DNA of 64,000 nt, from assembly GCF_030864355.1 (NCBI RefSeq), contig NC_083398.1, positions 1,240,001 to 1,304,000 of the forward strand. The letters are read 5' to 3'. Below, piece after piece: positions 46,629 through 57,975 of this stretch (positions are counted from its first letter, which is position 1; every line of letters starts with the position of its first letter). Below the pieces are notes generated by a model. The model was not told the DNA's origin. It searched no databases and worked only from the letters and a program-made list of their open reading frames with translations. Source of the DNA: Cutaneotrichosporon cavernicola. Lineage: Eukaryota > Basidiomycota > Tremellomycetes > Trichosporonales > Trichosporonaceae. The position numbers and the translations under genes are program-made.

Positions 46629-49114
46629 TGTCCAGACAACAGACTGCGAGTCTTATCAGAAAAGGTGAAGAAGGTGATGTGAATAGCTCAGTGGCTGTGC
46701 TGGTGATGGAGGGATGGAGGGGCGGTGGGCAAGGGGACCCGAGGAGGAGGATGAGGAGCGAGTTGTGGTAACAGGGCGTCGGGGGTTGGGGAGAGAAAAG
46801 GTTGGGTGAGTGGGAGCGGGGAAGGACAGAGGATGGTTCTAGTGACAGGTCGCGCTGTGTCCTTTTGTGGAGGTGCGAGGTGGGTGTGGGAATAGATTCG
46901 GTTGTGTAGAGTCTTGTGGCAAGTCAACCAGGTGTGGTGGTGGTGGGTGTGGGTGTCCGGGTTGGGGGCGGGGTGGGGATGGGATGGGATGGAATGGGAT
47001 GGAATGGGATGGGATGGGATGGGATGGGATGGGATGGGATGAACGAGCGTGGTGTGGGATTGGATGATGATGAAGGATGAGGATATGAGTGTTATTGTCA
47101 AACAACAACAGAAGGCAAGACGAGGATGAGGAAGGTCAAGGTGGTGCCTCGAGGCAGGAGCAATGTGGGGTGTGGTGTAGTATGTAGTAGGTGCATGTGT
47201 GGTGACGAGGTCGAACAAGGTGGAGGCCGTTGAGGCAGGAGGGCAGGCAGGAGGGCACCTCAGTACCTCAGAAGGGGCGGGACTTCTGGGGCTTCCCGGG
47301 GGGGGGAGGGAGAGGGGGGTGGTCGCGGGGCAGAATAAGGACGCGGGGCAGGTTAAGGATTCGTGGCCGAATGGAGGGCGCGGTGGCAGGGGGGTTAGGC
47401 GTTGTAGGCCTCTCAGCAGTTGGGCGGTTGGGCGTTGTCGGGGCACCAAGGGGTGCGCGAGGATGAGTGCGAGTGCGAGAGGGAGAGGGCCGAGGCGGCG
47501 ACGGCATCAAACATTAGTGGGAGGGGTGCGTGCGAGGGGCTAGACTGTCTGAGCGTCTGAGCGTCTGAGCGTAAGAACGTTGTCTCGGCTTCCCAAGGTA
47601 TTGAGCAGCGACAAATGGACGGCTGGACAACTGAACAGCTGTCCAGCCCACGCACAGACACCAGAGGACACACACCCTCGTTCCGTGGAGTTTACAGTGC
47701 TCTCAAGTGCTTGATAGCTTGATGGCGCCACTTTGCAACCCAAACAACTCTAAACCCCCTCCATACCTCCTATGCTTCCTACCATGCCTACCTGTGGCGG
47801 TGGCGGGGAGGGTCTATAACGTGCTCATGAGGGTATGAGGGGGCGAGCGAATCCTGCGGCGAGGTGACCAGGTGGCGAAATCGGCCTGTGCGCTATCCAA
47901 GAGAGGTATACCTTTGTCGGGTGAGTAGCCCAGTGACTGGCATGATCAGTTTGTCGTCACGCCCAAAGGCGTCAAGTAGGAGAGGCAAAAAATAGCAGTG
48001 AGGGGCTGGGGAATGATGGGCGCGCTAGGTGTCAATCCGAGTGGGCAGAAGGATTATGGTATACCCTCTGAGCCTCTCAAGCTCTCAACTTTGGGGTCCC
48101 GCGGATCCCCAGATCGATCCATCCGCTGTTGGATCTTACCTCTCGGCCCCTCTTCTTCACCCTTTTGCGTTTCCTCTCCCTCCCAACCAAGCCAACCACC
48201 TTCCTTCTGTTGCAACATTCTCCGCGACTGGGAGACGTCGGCCAACCGACCTGGCTCACGATCGTGTGCCCGCGCCCTCGCCCTCGCCCTCGCCATTGCC
48301 CGTGAGCTGATGAGCGGGGCTCGTCATCGTGCATAAGCGGTGCCGAGAGAGCGCCGGTGCACAAGCCCACGGCGGCCTGTGCGTGCATGGCCATGTCCGA
48401 CGGCCTCATCCGCGTCGGTCGGGCAAAAAGACTTGTCCTTTACCACATGCGTTTTGTGATCTGTGATAAGTAACACTTGTTCAGTTATCCACTCTCCATG
48501 ATACACCCACCCGTCACAGTTTGTGGTAAGTTCAGTGTAGTTTAGTAAGCATGGGTCACGCATGGTTTTGCTGACGGTTCAGGTGGACGGACACGCGACA
48601 CGTGGGATTATCTGAAATCAAGCTTTGTCAGAATGCCGAGTTCCCGACCGACTCCGCCATTCCGCATCTTGGCATCTTGGTAACTGCGCCCATTGAAACA
48701 ACAAGGGGTGGCGTCATTCACTCGGCTCCGAGGCCAAAAGACGCGAATCGGTCAGGCGGCAGGAGTGCGGCTTGTGCGGAGTGTTGCGGAAGAGCAGCAG
48801 CTGGTATGTGACTGACGTGACTATGAGACATACGGAACCTCCGTGACGCCCTGAATTGTATGCGACTAATGCTCAAGTCGACCCACCTCTGCCCACGATG
48901 CCCAGCTCTGCACTACTCATCATGAGCCCATCATCAAAAGCTCTTAGTCTTCGTTCTGTAATTGTCTTCACACTCACCATCGTTTTGGGTTCCGCGTCTT
49001 TGAGCTAAACTTTGAGCTTGCCAATCTCCACCAACACAACACGTCTGGACCGCCACTCATATCCAGACCAGCGATGGAGAATCTCCTCCATCCTAAAGTC
49101 CACCTCACTACCGC
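46629..49114. other. Intergenic region (2.5 kb) with a long pyrimidine-rich leader
   Basis: 46629-47450 is pyrimidine-rich on the minus strand and probably the promoter and leader of the Q/P-rich gene. 48120-48230 is pyrimidine-rich on the plus strand. Apart from a pentanucleotide repeat (listed separately), I see nothing supportable until the sulfite transporter. Confidence 0.4.
46976..47040. repeat. GGGAT pentanucleotide microsatellite
   Basis: About 13 units of GGGAT/GGAAT in tandem on the plus strand, inside the probable leader of the Q/P-rich gene. Open reading frames through it are trivial. Confidence 0.9.
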
Positions 49115-50775
49115 ATGATCGAACGGACGGACAGCTGCTCGTCGCGCATGACTCTAGCCTCGGGTTCCACTCTGGCGGGCTCGCAATCCAGCAATGTCCC
49201 AACACAAACATTCCTTGACTCATACAAGTTGGCCGGGACGTCGAACCCGAGCACTGCCCGTCATTCCCCGGCTCCCGAAACCTATCCAACAGTCTCCTCG
49301 AACCCATCCCGCACTACACTTCCGATCGCCTCCTCGGCTGCTTCTACACACGATGACGCGCCCACACCACGCACAGAGACGCCTCCGAGATCACATCCAA
49401 TGATCGCGTGGATGCGGTCTGCGGCACTTCACACTCCCCCCTCGTTCTTTAGCATCAACATGGGATGCGGCATGGCGGCGATCCTTCTACACCACTTTCC
49501 CTATCCCACCGTATGGCTAGAATACCTTGGCACAATCGTGTTCGTACTCAACGTCGTGGTCTTCGTCCTACTCTTGCTAGCCACGATTGCGCGATACCTC
49601 TTCTTCAGCGGGGTATGGCGCGCCGTCGCAAACCACCACCTCGCCGGCCTGTTCTGGGGAACGTTTCCCATGGGCTTCGTAACCATTGTTGTGGGTATCT
49701 ATACGGTTCCACCTGACCCCAGACGATGATCTGCTACGTCTGCGTGCCCGCATGGGGACGGCACTGGGCGTACATTGCGCTCGGCTTCTGGTGGCTCGAC
49801 ATTGTCGTCTCAGTAACCGTCTCGCTAGGCATGACGTTTGTCATGTTTACGCGGCAACGACAGACGGCCCAAACCTTGGGTCCACAATGGCTCCTCCCCA
49901 TCGTGTCGTGTATCGTCGCAGCGGCGGCCGGGGGAACCGTCTCGCAAACCATCATGCCCTTCAACCCGAACCTGGCTAGGGGGACACTAGTTGCCTCCTA
50001 TTGTGTATGGGGTCTAGGCATCCCACTAGCGATGATGGTCATCTCGCTCCTCATCTTCCGCTTTGCTACTGGTGGTTCGCCTCGCGGCCAGAGCTTGGCG
50101 GCCATCTTCCTCCCAGTTGGACCATGTGGACAAGGATCGTTCGGCATTGCAACGATGGGAGTAACAGCCCGCCGCCTAGCCTACGAGCACGACACATCAA
50201 TCATTCCAGGCGTCCATGGTGAAGATGCCCGCCACCTCGCGAATGCAATGTACGCCGGCGGCCTCGTAACGGCCTTTATACTCTGGGGTCTCGCATTGGC
50301 ATGGTACACGATCGGTATGGCCATGTTCATCGACGGGGTACGGCGCGATCCAAAACTCCTCGGCCTGGGCGACTTTACCATTAGTCAGTGGGCTCTTACT
50401 TTTCCGATTGGGACATTCGCGACATCTTCAATCATCTTAGGCCAGGAATTACACTCGACGGCATTCAAAGTCATTGGCGCGTTCTTAGCTGCGCAGGTCA
50501 TCTTGCACTGGCTCTACGTGACGGTATTTACGACGTGGAAGGTGGTGCAGGGCACGTTCTTCTCGGCGCCAGAACTCAACGACGCTTCGCCAGTTCCGAG
50601 GTTTGGGCTCCGCGAGAGGGTGGCGCGCGACCTCGAGGCTGGATATGGCGAGCCAGAGTCGGCTAGTGACGATAGCGTGCCGCTCGAGGTGCGGCGCATG
50701 TCTATCATGTCACTGGGACCGCGGCGCATGTCGATGAGACGAGGGAGTATGTCGATGATGCCGATCGAGACGTAG
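49115..50775 (+). CDS. SSU1: Sulfite efflux transporter (TDT family)
   Basis: Exons 49115-49690 and 49723-50775 with a 32-nt intron (GTGGGT donor, CTGAC branch); 542 residues. After a Ser/Thr-rich cytoplasmic extension of about 95 residues there are about ten transmembrane segments of the tellurite-resistance/dicarboxylate (TDT) fold. Landmarks match SSU1-type pumps: TPPSFFSINMGCGMAAILLHHFPYP, WGTFPMGFVTIV, AWGRHWAYIALGFWWLD, FLPVGPCGQGSFGI and FPIGTFATSSIILG. The family exports sulfite across the plasma membrane and gives sulfite tolerance; yeast SSU1 is shorter (458 residues), the difference lying in the termini. The C-terminus has repeated RRMSM motifs that could be phosphorylated. Convergent with an MFS exporter. 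Confidence 0.88.
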
Positions 50776-50797
50776 GTGTACGTTAGAGTGTAGATGG

Positions 50798-50955
50798 TAG
50801 AGGGTAGGGTACACCGCTATGTATTAGTATTGCATCTGGGTTGTTACTGGGGGTTTAACAAAGGGAGCCCGCCGTGTAGAGGGTAGGGTACACCGCTATG
50901 TATTAGTATTGCATCTGGGTTGTTACTGTGGGTTTAACAAAGGGAGCTCGCCGTG
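50798..50955. repeat. 79-bp near-perfect tandem duplication after SSU1
   Basis: 50798-50876 and 50877-50955 are direct repeats (GTAGAGGGTAGGGTACACCG... to ...GGGAGCCCGCC), differing at only a few bases. They lie about 20 bp past the SSU1 stop, in its 3' UTR. The high identity suggests a recent duplication. Confidence 0.9.
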
Positions 50956-51352
50956 CGCTCGTCAATGGCAGTGGTCTGTACTACGGAACTTCCAGCGTCG
51001 TTCACGTCCAACGCCAGCTGGGGAAACCCCACGGCCGAGTAAGTGCCGACGTAGTCTCGGAGATGAAAATAGCTCTTCCCACCACCGCAGGGTTCGGCGC
51101 CCGGTCGTGGCGTCAGTGTCCACGCCGCGCACGGTCTCGAGCTCAAAGCAACCTTGAAAGCACGTGTTCCCTCTGCACGACCCTGGCCGGAGGTGGGCAG
51201 CCTTTCCCCACCTCGGCGTCAGTCACATGATGCAACAAGGAAGCAGACCGTCATCTGTGGTTGCTAGCGACTTTGTACAAAGGCTCAAATTAATGCATGG
51301 TTTATGAATCTGCTAGTGTCTATAATATAAAATGTGATGATGGAAGGGATGC
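50956..51352. other. Interval between convergent transporters
   Basis: About 400 bp between the duplication after SSU1 and the MFS gene's stop. It contains the 3' ends of both. Nothing else seen. Confidence 0.35.
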
Positions 51353-53191
51353 CTAATGCGAGAACGAACGTGACCGCGAACGCGACATCGAGCGAGACAT
51401 CGAGCGGGACATGGTGGGCCGAACACGGGGATCGCTGAGCTCCTCCTCCATCGAGATGGTACGCTGGAGGTCGTACAGTTCGGGGTCGTCTGCGCCGGCC
51501 TCGGAGAGGAGGTCGTCCTCGATTTCCTGGGCGGTCCTGACGCCCTTCTCCTCGTCGGCCGGAGCCTGTGCTTGTGCGGCCTTGCGCGCAGCAATGATCT
51601 GGGCGTAGATACGCGCAGCCTCGGAAGCGTACTTGCCCTTCTCGCGGATCTTGTGGCCGTACTTGTAAAACAGGAAGGGGAAGGGGGCGCAAACCAGTGC
51701 GAGGAATCCGGGGAGTGCAGCGGCCCAGTGAACACCGAGCTTTTCGTACATTGGTTTGGTGAAGAGGGGGAAGGCTGCGCCGAAGAGGGAACGAAGGACC
51801 GAGTTGGCTGCGAGGACTGAGGCCGCGTAGATGACATACACGTCGACGAGGTAGCCCATGCATGAGAGGAAGAGGACGACCATTCCCATGCCGAAGGGGA
51901 CGCCGAAGATGATTGGTGCAATCCAGTGAACGTTGGGGCCGTCGGTGGCCGCGAATCCAGCAAGACCAATGATGATGACGATACCGCCCCACATTGCTGG
52001 AGCGAGACGATCCTCGGGAACAGGGTAACCACGCTTCTTGATCGTCTTGATGTACTGAGGGTTTGTCCAGACGATGGTGACAATGACGGAGAGGATGGCG
52101 CCAATCATGATACCGAGGAAAGCGAGGCCGGAAATACCAATCGACCACTTGCGGCCCTGGCTGAAGACGATGGGGTACGCCGCAAAGTTGAGATAAAGAA
52201 TGCCGTAGATGATAGCGACGTAGATTGACAGGATGAGGACGATGGGTTCAAAGATGAGGAACTTCCAAGGGCGGATGAGGGAGGCCTTGAACAACTTGAA
52301 GGCGTTGAGCGGCTTGGCTGCGTCGGCGCGGTAGCGGTATACCTTGCCGGTCATCTTGGAGAGTTTGGCCGCGCGCTGGCGGAGCAGAAGGGGGGCGTAG
52401 GTCTCAGCGCTGAGGAAAAAGATGAGGATGAGGACAGCGGCGCAGAACAGTGCGAGCATGCCAATGACCCAGCGCCAACCTGCTGTCTCGCCGAGGAATC
52501 CACCGCTAATAGGTCCGAGGGCAGGACCTAGGAACGGCGCGACTGAGAACAGAGCCATTCCAAGGCCCATCTGGGTAGGTTCGAGGACGTCTGCAATAGT
52601 GCCGCCTGCGTTGGCGAGGGGTGAGGATCCAAACAAGCCAGCGAGGCCACGGAAGACGAGCACCGATCCGGGGTTGGGCGCTGCGCAAGTCACGGCCTGC
52701 CACAAGGTCAAGAAGACGTAGGAGACGATATAGACGCGGCGGCGACCAAAGACCTCGGATGCGGGTGCCCAGAAGAGAGGGCCGAATGCGAATCCCAAAA
52801 CGAAGAGGGACACGCCGCCGGTCCAGAAAAGAGTGGAGGGTTTGTGAAAGTCGGCCATGAGGCTTGGAATACCGCCAGTATAAGCCGACGAAGATAGGGC
52901 GACGGCGAGGGCGGCAAAGGACGCAACGACAATCTGGCTCCACTTGAACACCTGGGGCCAACTCTGCGGGTCCTCGGCATCATCGACAAGCCAGTCGACA
53001 ATGTATGGGTCCTCTGTTGTCCCGCTGCCCTTGTAGGGGTGGTTGAAGATGGTTTCGAATGGGGTAACGTACGGTCGCCACGGGAAGCGGCGGAGTGTGT
53101 ATGCGCTCAGTGGCTTTCCGTCGTGGGTGGCTGGAGTGGCTGGACTCGCCGTCACCGACGAAGCGTCCGACATGCCTACGGCGTCAGTCAT
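51353..53191 (-). CDS. MFS drug:H+ antiporter (DHA1, polyamine/multidrug type)
   Basis: Intronless, 612 residues from MTDAVGMSDASSVT (ATG 53191); an upstream in-frame ATG would add 83 Ser/Leu-rich residues translated from a pyrimidine-rich leader and is rejected. The N-terminal signature DDAEDPQSWPQVFKW is characteristic of fungal DHA1 exporters. Twelve transmembrane segments follow, with motif A as FWAPASEVFGRRRVYI and a motif C-like GPALGPISGGFLGE stretch after TM4. The C-terminus ends in Arg-Ser repeats (SRSMSRSMSRSRSRSFSH), possible phosphorylation sites. Likely plasma-membrane export of polyamines or drugs; substrate not determinable. A zinc-cluster regulator lies upstream on the same strand and is a candidate controller. 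Confidence 0.9.
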   Translation of the reverse strand: MTDAVGMSDASSVTASPATPATHDGKPLSAYTLRRFPWRPYVTPFETIFNHPYKGSGTTEDPYIVDWLVDDAEDPQSWPQVFKWSQIVVASFAALAVALSSSAYTGGIPSLMADFHKPSTLFWTGGVSLFVLGFAFGPLFWAPASEVFGRRRVYIVSYVFLTLWQAVTCAAPNPGSVLVFRGLAGLFGSSPLANAGGTIADVLEPTQMGLGMALFSVAPFLGPALGPISGGFLGETAGWRWVIGMLALFCAAVLILIFFLSAETYAPLLLRQRAAKLSKMTGKVYRYRADAAKPLNAFKLFKASLIRPWKFLIFEPIVLILSIYVAIIYGILYLNFAAYPIVFSQGRKWSIGISGLAFLGIMIGAILSVIVTIVWTNPQYIKTIKKRGYPVPEDRLAPAMWGGIVIIIGLAGFAATDGPNVHWIAPIIFGVPFGMGMVVLFLSCMGYLVDVYVIYAASVLAANSVLRSLFGAAFPLFTKPMYEKLGVHWAAALPGFLALVCAPFPFLFYKYGHKIREKGKYASEAARIYAQIIAARKAAQAQAPADEEKGVRTAQEIEDDLLSEAGADDPELYDLQRTISMEEELSDPRVRPTMSRSMSRSMSRSRSRSFSH

Positions 53192-54146
53192 GGCGGATAG
53201 ATAAGGGGAGTTGGTGAAAAGGCTCGGCTCGAGTTGTGGGATCGGGAGACTAGGAGCCAGCTCGGTTTGATGTGGTGGCGGGTCACCGATCACGTACTGA
53301 ATGTGGAGGTGGCGGGTATGTGCTAATCGGGAGTTCCGAGAAAACGAGTCAAGGTCCGATAATGCTACAGACGGCGACAAGAACAGAAACGACAGAAGAT
53401 GAGATGAGAAAAGAAAAGAAAGATGAAGAGATGCAAGCAAAGAAATCCATGCAAGCTAAAGTATGTACTTGTCGAGAAAGCGCTCGTCTTGAACGGGCGC
53501 CGATTGACCTCTACAACTGTGTTGCGGTCAACCTTCTGTACGTATTAGGTTGTAAGAATAGTCCCTAGAGCCTGTTTGCAATTTTGCTGTGAGACTATAA
53601 TGGGGAAATCGGCCTTAGAACGTCAGGTAAACTCCAGGCACGTGTCCGGCTGCGCGTGCTCTACTTTAGGGTCCAACTGGCGGACTGGCGGCCGATACGT
53701 CATCATGGCGTTTTTGTGCGGTACGGCCGTTTGTCCGTATTACCAGCCAGCTGCCAGCTGCCAGCGGCCAGCTGGCCAGCTTGCCGCGGCTCGGCATCCC
53801 CGGAAAATTGTCAGTCATTGGTCGTAAAGGCCCGTCGGCCACGTCCGGAACCAGCATGATTGTCATCAATGCTTGTGCTTGCGAGGCGAGGCCGAGGCCC
53901 ATCCCTGTCGCGGGCTGAGGTAAGTCTTCGCACGGCCTAGATTTCGCACAGGCAGATCCAGTGGCGAGATGGAGATAGCACAGTGGCGACATGACACTTA
54001 GGAAGCCGAGATGACGCAGCGTGAATCTGGATCGACCAAGCCACGAGTCCCCATCATTTATAGGCACAACTCATGTTGGAATAGATGTCCACTCTAGATT
54101 TCTATAGAATCATCTGCAACCTCTACTAACCCTACTACTACGCCGC
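53192..54146. other. Intergenic interval upstream of the MFS exporter
   Basis: About 950 bp. 53192-53450 is the probable leader and promoter of the exporter. 53742-53788 is a cluster of overlapping CAGCTG/CCAGC palindromes. No gene seen. Confidence 0.4.
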
Positions 54147-56015
54147 TCACAGCCCAAGCTCCATCGTCGCAATGTCGGGATACAACACACTCAGGTCAAA
54201 GTTTAGGAGGTCAAAATCGACCATAGTCATCCCCTGGCCAGGCCATACCGCCTCCGCCAAATGAGTGTTTGCGTCCGAGTCCGCAAGCAGCTTCTCGCCC
54301 TGGGTAACGATGAAGCGTGCAGCCCGGCCCAACGTGCGGACAGTTCGCCCAGCATCGTCGAGGTGTCCGCCCTCAATGAGCTTGGAGCCAGGATACGCAA
54401 TCGCCACGTATCGCACACTCTGTTTCAGCACAATCACAGCTGCTGCCGACATGAGGACGGCGTAGTCGGGCACAAGGGCGAGGTGTAGAGGCGGCGGGCC
54501 GTCGCGTGGTGGCGTCACAATGTCTAATACGGCTGTCATGTTGAGGGGGAACTTGCGGAGGCAGTGGAGGACCGTCTGGCGCATGTCCTTGAGTGGGGTG
54601 GGGAGCCACGATAGGAAGAGGGCGATGCGGATGTGTAGCGCAAACTCTATAATGCGGGCGTCAATGCTGATGGATGCTGGGATCAGCATTGTGCTTGAAG
54701 GTGGGAAAGATGACTCACGGCTCTGGGGGTTTGCGGCTGCCACGTCGGCTGCGGCTGCCTTGGCGACCTCCCACGCCGAGACGAGCTCGCGCAACTCGTC
54801 ATGGTCCCACTCGTTCTCGTGCTCGACCGCCGCCAATCGCGCGACAAACGGCGAAAACGCCATGACGAGGTGAGCCTCTGCGCGGAGGTGGACGTTGGCT
54901 GCCTCGAGCTGTTCGCGCTGTAGTCGTGGAAGGCGGAGGGAGAGCGGTGTCGGCGGCGGCGGCTGTGGATACATGAGGCTGAGGAGGGCGTATCGGTTCG
55001 ACACGGCGCACCACTAGTCTTAGCAAGGCAAACCAGCAGGAAGAGGGAAACGTACCAGTTGCAAAATCCACAATGAATCAGCCCACATCTCGTCGACCAG
55101 TTCCTCGCCCTTCCGCACCGCAACCACAGCGCGCGCCTCAAGCCCCATAGCGAGACACATGCTCCTCGCGAGCGAGAGCATGCGCCAAGCAGTCGGCGTA
55201 ATCGGCGCGCCCTCCCCTCCATCATCTGGAAGTGGCGGAGCAAGACTCAGAATCAGCAGGGCGAGAACGACGTCGATAGAGGCATGGCTCCCCATCGCGA
55301 GCGCCATGCACTCATCCACCATGCCTCGTAGAGCGACTTGATCCCTTATGAGGGCGGGGACGTGGTGTAATGCGGCAAGAAGAACAAACCCGTGTCCAGG
55401 GAGGGGGGTTGATACTGCCGTAAAGGGCGGAATGGGGAGTAGACATGCTGCGCGAGCCTTGAATCCGTGCCAGACGAGCTCGGCTTCGGCTGGCGAGAGC
55501 AGGCCACGCGAAATGGGATCAGGATAGGCGCGGGTACATGCCACACTCCATAGGGACTCGTCGTGTCCTTCGAGCTGGAGGTTAGATAGGCGTAGTGGGC
55601 CGGCGAGGATGACGTGTTCGTCTTCCCGATATTGAGAATTGGGTTGTGGTCTGAAGCTGGATATGGGCCCGGACACACGGGTCTCGAGGTCTGCGAGGGC
55701 ACGTTCCGTGCGTTCAAGGCGCGCTTCGGCATCATCTAGGCGGGCGCGTAAATCATCTCCTTCCGCTGCTGGCCTCGAGTGTGAACAAGTTGCTGAACCC
55801 GTCGACCGAGCTGAGAGCGGCGGTGTCATGCCCTCGAATGTCCCAACCACCGCAGCGAGAGAACATGCCTTGTTCCGCCGCCGACAGAGTGCGCATCCGC
55901 CAGGAGTCACGTCCTCGCACCGCGTCTTGGATACCACGCAGGCGACACACGCGCGGAAGATCTTGGGCCGCTTACGCGGCGACGGGGAGCGCGAGCGCGA
56001 GTGCGAGCGCGACAT
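54147..56015 (-). CDS. Zn2Cys6 transcription factor
   Basis: Exons 55056-56015, 54719-55013 and 54147-54676; two 42-nt introns; 594 residues from MSRSHSRSRSPSPRKRPK. Zinc cluster C23-x2-C26-x6-C33-x7-C41-x2-C44-x6-C51. A coiled coil follows (LRARLDDAEARLERTERALADLETRV), then a helical regulatory region with the family's WSVACTRAYPDPISRGLLS block. The second intron is a multiple of three and has no stop, so the unspliced product is also possible; a GTGAGT donor and CTGAT...CCCAG end favour splicing. It probably regulates nearby transport functions, but this rests only on position downstream of an MFS exporter. Confidence 0.82.
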
Positions 56016-57173
56016 TGTGTGGTGGATGTTGGAGATGCTGCAAGTGGAATGGAATTGCCGCCCTTCGTCGGGGGATCCGGGGCGGTGCAAGGATCGGGCC
56101 GGGGGAGCCGGGAACTTCGGTCACGTGACCAATGGAGTTTCGACCCATGCTCCATCCATCGCCGTTTTTGTGCGTGCTTGTGCTTGATGCATGTGTTAGG
56201 CTACCGTGGTGAATAGAGTAGATGCATAGGACCATACCAAGTCTAGCCCACCAATCACAGGGGGCTAAACCCAACACCAGCACCGTCTTCCATGGTCATT
56301 GCTCCCCGGCCAGGTGGCTTAGATAGTAGATAGTAGTATGAATGAATGACGTGTATTTATTGGTGTGATTCTCAACAGCTGGGGCGCGGGGCGTAAAGTT
56401 GTCCTGAATTTTGCGCTCAATGGCTCCCCGGAAAATTCGGGGATTCGGAGAGAAATGGACCAAGTTTCGATCAGTTTCACTTGTGTCTAAAAGCGCTGTG
56501 CCCTGCACCAAACCTTTGAGCTATTTGATCTATATATGGATGGATGGAGAGTTATAGCTGCTAAACATGTGAATCAAGGCCAAACTTGACAATCACCTTG
56601 TCTCGGTGTCTCAGGCACAAGACCAGACCTCCATACCAAGCAACCAATTCACCATCCCGAGACACTGCCATGCAATACGCCTGATTGTCCATTCCTCCAA
56701 TTGACCCATGCCCACCCCCCACCCCCCACCTCCCACCTTTTCATCCCACCTCAGTTCCTGCCGATACCGCATGTAACGCCCAGTGCATCAAGTCTGAGAT
56801 GAAGATTCAAAGCAACATAGGCACGGGCGATCCACCAACGCCATCCTCTTAGGGCGGGTACTCAGCCACTCAGGCAATGCAAGCTTGGATCTCGCAATCT
56901 GAAAGAGGCACACTGCACAGACAGGGCAACTGTATCAACCTTCCCTCTCTCTCTCCCTTGTGTGACTCGTAAAGGCAGTACGCACAACTTTGTCCTCTAC
57001 AACCATGCAACAATGTCTCATCCTCACAAACTCCAACTCCAACTCTACTCTCAACTCTACCCATCTCTCCATCCCCATCTCCATCCCCATCTCCATCTAC
57101 ATCTAAATCTTGAGGCGTCGACACATCGCATCACATCGCATCGTGAGGGGGTTGCTCCGTTCGCCTACCGGCC
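56016..57173. other. Intergenic region between divergent genes
   Basis: 1.16 kb between the zinc-cluster gene (minus) and the small secreted protein (plus). 56990-57110 is pyrimidine-rich with CATCTCCATCCC repeats and is probably the secreted protein's leader. No gene seen. Confidence 0.4.
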
Positions 57174-57629
57174 ATGAACCTCCTCATCATCACCATCTTC
57201 ATCACCACCCTCGTTTTCGTCTCGGCCCTTCCCCTCGACTACAGGATACATGTGCACGGCCGCTCCGACTCGGGCTCCTCCGGCTCCTCCGGCTCCTCCG
57301 GGACGGCACTAGTCGAGAACCGGGGGAACGAGAGCGCGCGACCGACCGATTGGAAGAATACATGGGAGTCTGGGGACTGGGACGACGGCCCGCTCAGCGA
57401 TTACCCGCCGTGGGAGGGAGTTCCTTTTACCTTTGAGGGGGATTGGGAGAGTCCGAAGGGTACGCGGGCGCAAATCGCGCTGCTCGATTACATGATTGGC
57501 GTGGCGGAGCGATTGGATCTGAAAGACCTCGTGCAGATCTGGAACGGCGAGGTTCGGCGCCTCAATACTAGACTCGCCGAGCTGGACGTCAAGCCTGAGG
57601 TGGTAGAGCATGGGGACTCTGGACGTTGA
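57174..57629 (+). CDS. Small secreted protein, unidentified (151 aa)
   Basis: Single exon. The first about 19 residues form a strong signal peptide (MNLLIITIFITTLVFVSALP), followed by a Gly/Ser linker (SGSSGSSGSSG) and an acidic, Trp-rich segment (WKNTWESGDWDDGPLSDYPPWEG). A helical region near the C-terminus (AQIALLDYMIGVAERLDLKDLVQIW) completes it. There are no cysteines, so it is not a cysteine-rich effector type. Upstream is a pyrimidine-rich leader. Family unknown; the signal peptide and low-complexity linker make a secreted product likely, but it is short and unconfirmed. Confidence 0.55.
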   Translation: MNLLIITIFITTLVFVSALPLDYRIHVHGRSDSGSSGSSGSSGTALVENRGNESARPTDWKNTWESGDWDDGPLSDYPPWEGVPFTFEGDWESPKGTRAQIALLDYMIGVAERLDLKDLVQIWNGEVRRLNTRLAELDVKPEVVEHGDSGR

Positions 57630-57975
57630 GGACCTTGGGTAAGTCGTAGAACATGGGGTGAGCTGACAGCAGGACTTGTAGAGGCTAGATGTTGTATTTA
57701 GGATTGCACATGGCCAGCTGTGGTACGCAAGTCGACTTTTCTAGTCGGACCTGGGTGGTCGTGAGGCGTGGCATTCGACTTGGCGCTCAGGCTTGGTATT
57801 GACGGAGCCAATAACGCGAGGCAGCACAGCACGGAAGGGAACAGCAGATACCCAGTCCCCAACCTCAAGCAATGTGCCGACATGAACATGACCTGCGACC
57901 TCGCAAACGTCAATTCTTGGCCACCGCAAACGGAGCAAGCACTTCTGACATATGTCTATGTAGATCACCTGATCG
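57630..57975. other. Interval between convergent genes
   Basis: 346 bp between the small secreted protein and the dehydrogenase 3' end. Nothing further seen. Confidence 0.35.

Noticed and set aside
46839..47449. Minus-strand frames full of HPIPS repeats
   Set aside because: They translate the GGGAT microsatellite and pyrimidine-rich leader; not protein-like.
53192..53440. 83-residue N-terminal extension of the MFS exporter
   Set aside because: The extension is translated pyrimidine-rich leader; the family signature begins after the ATG at 53191.
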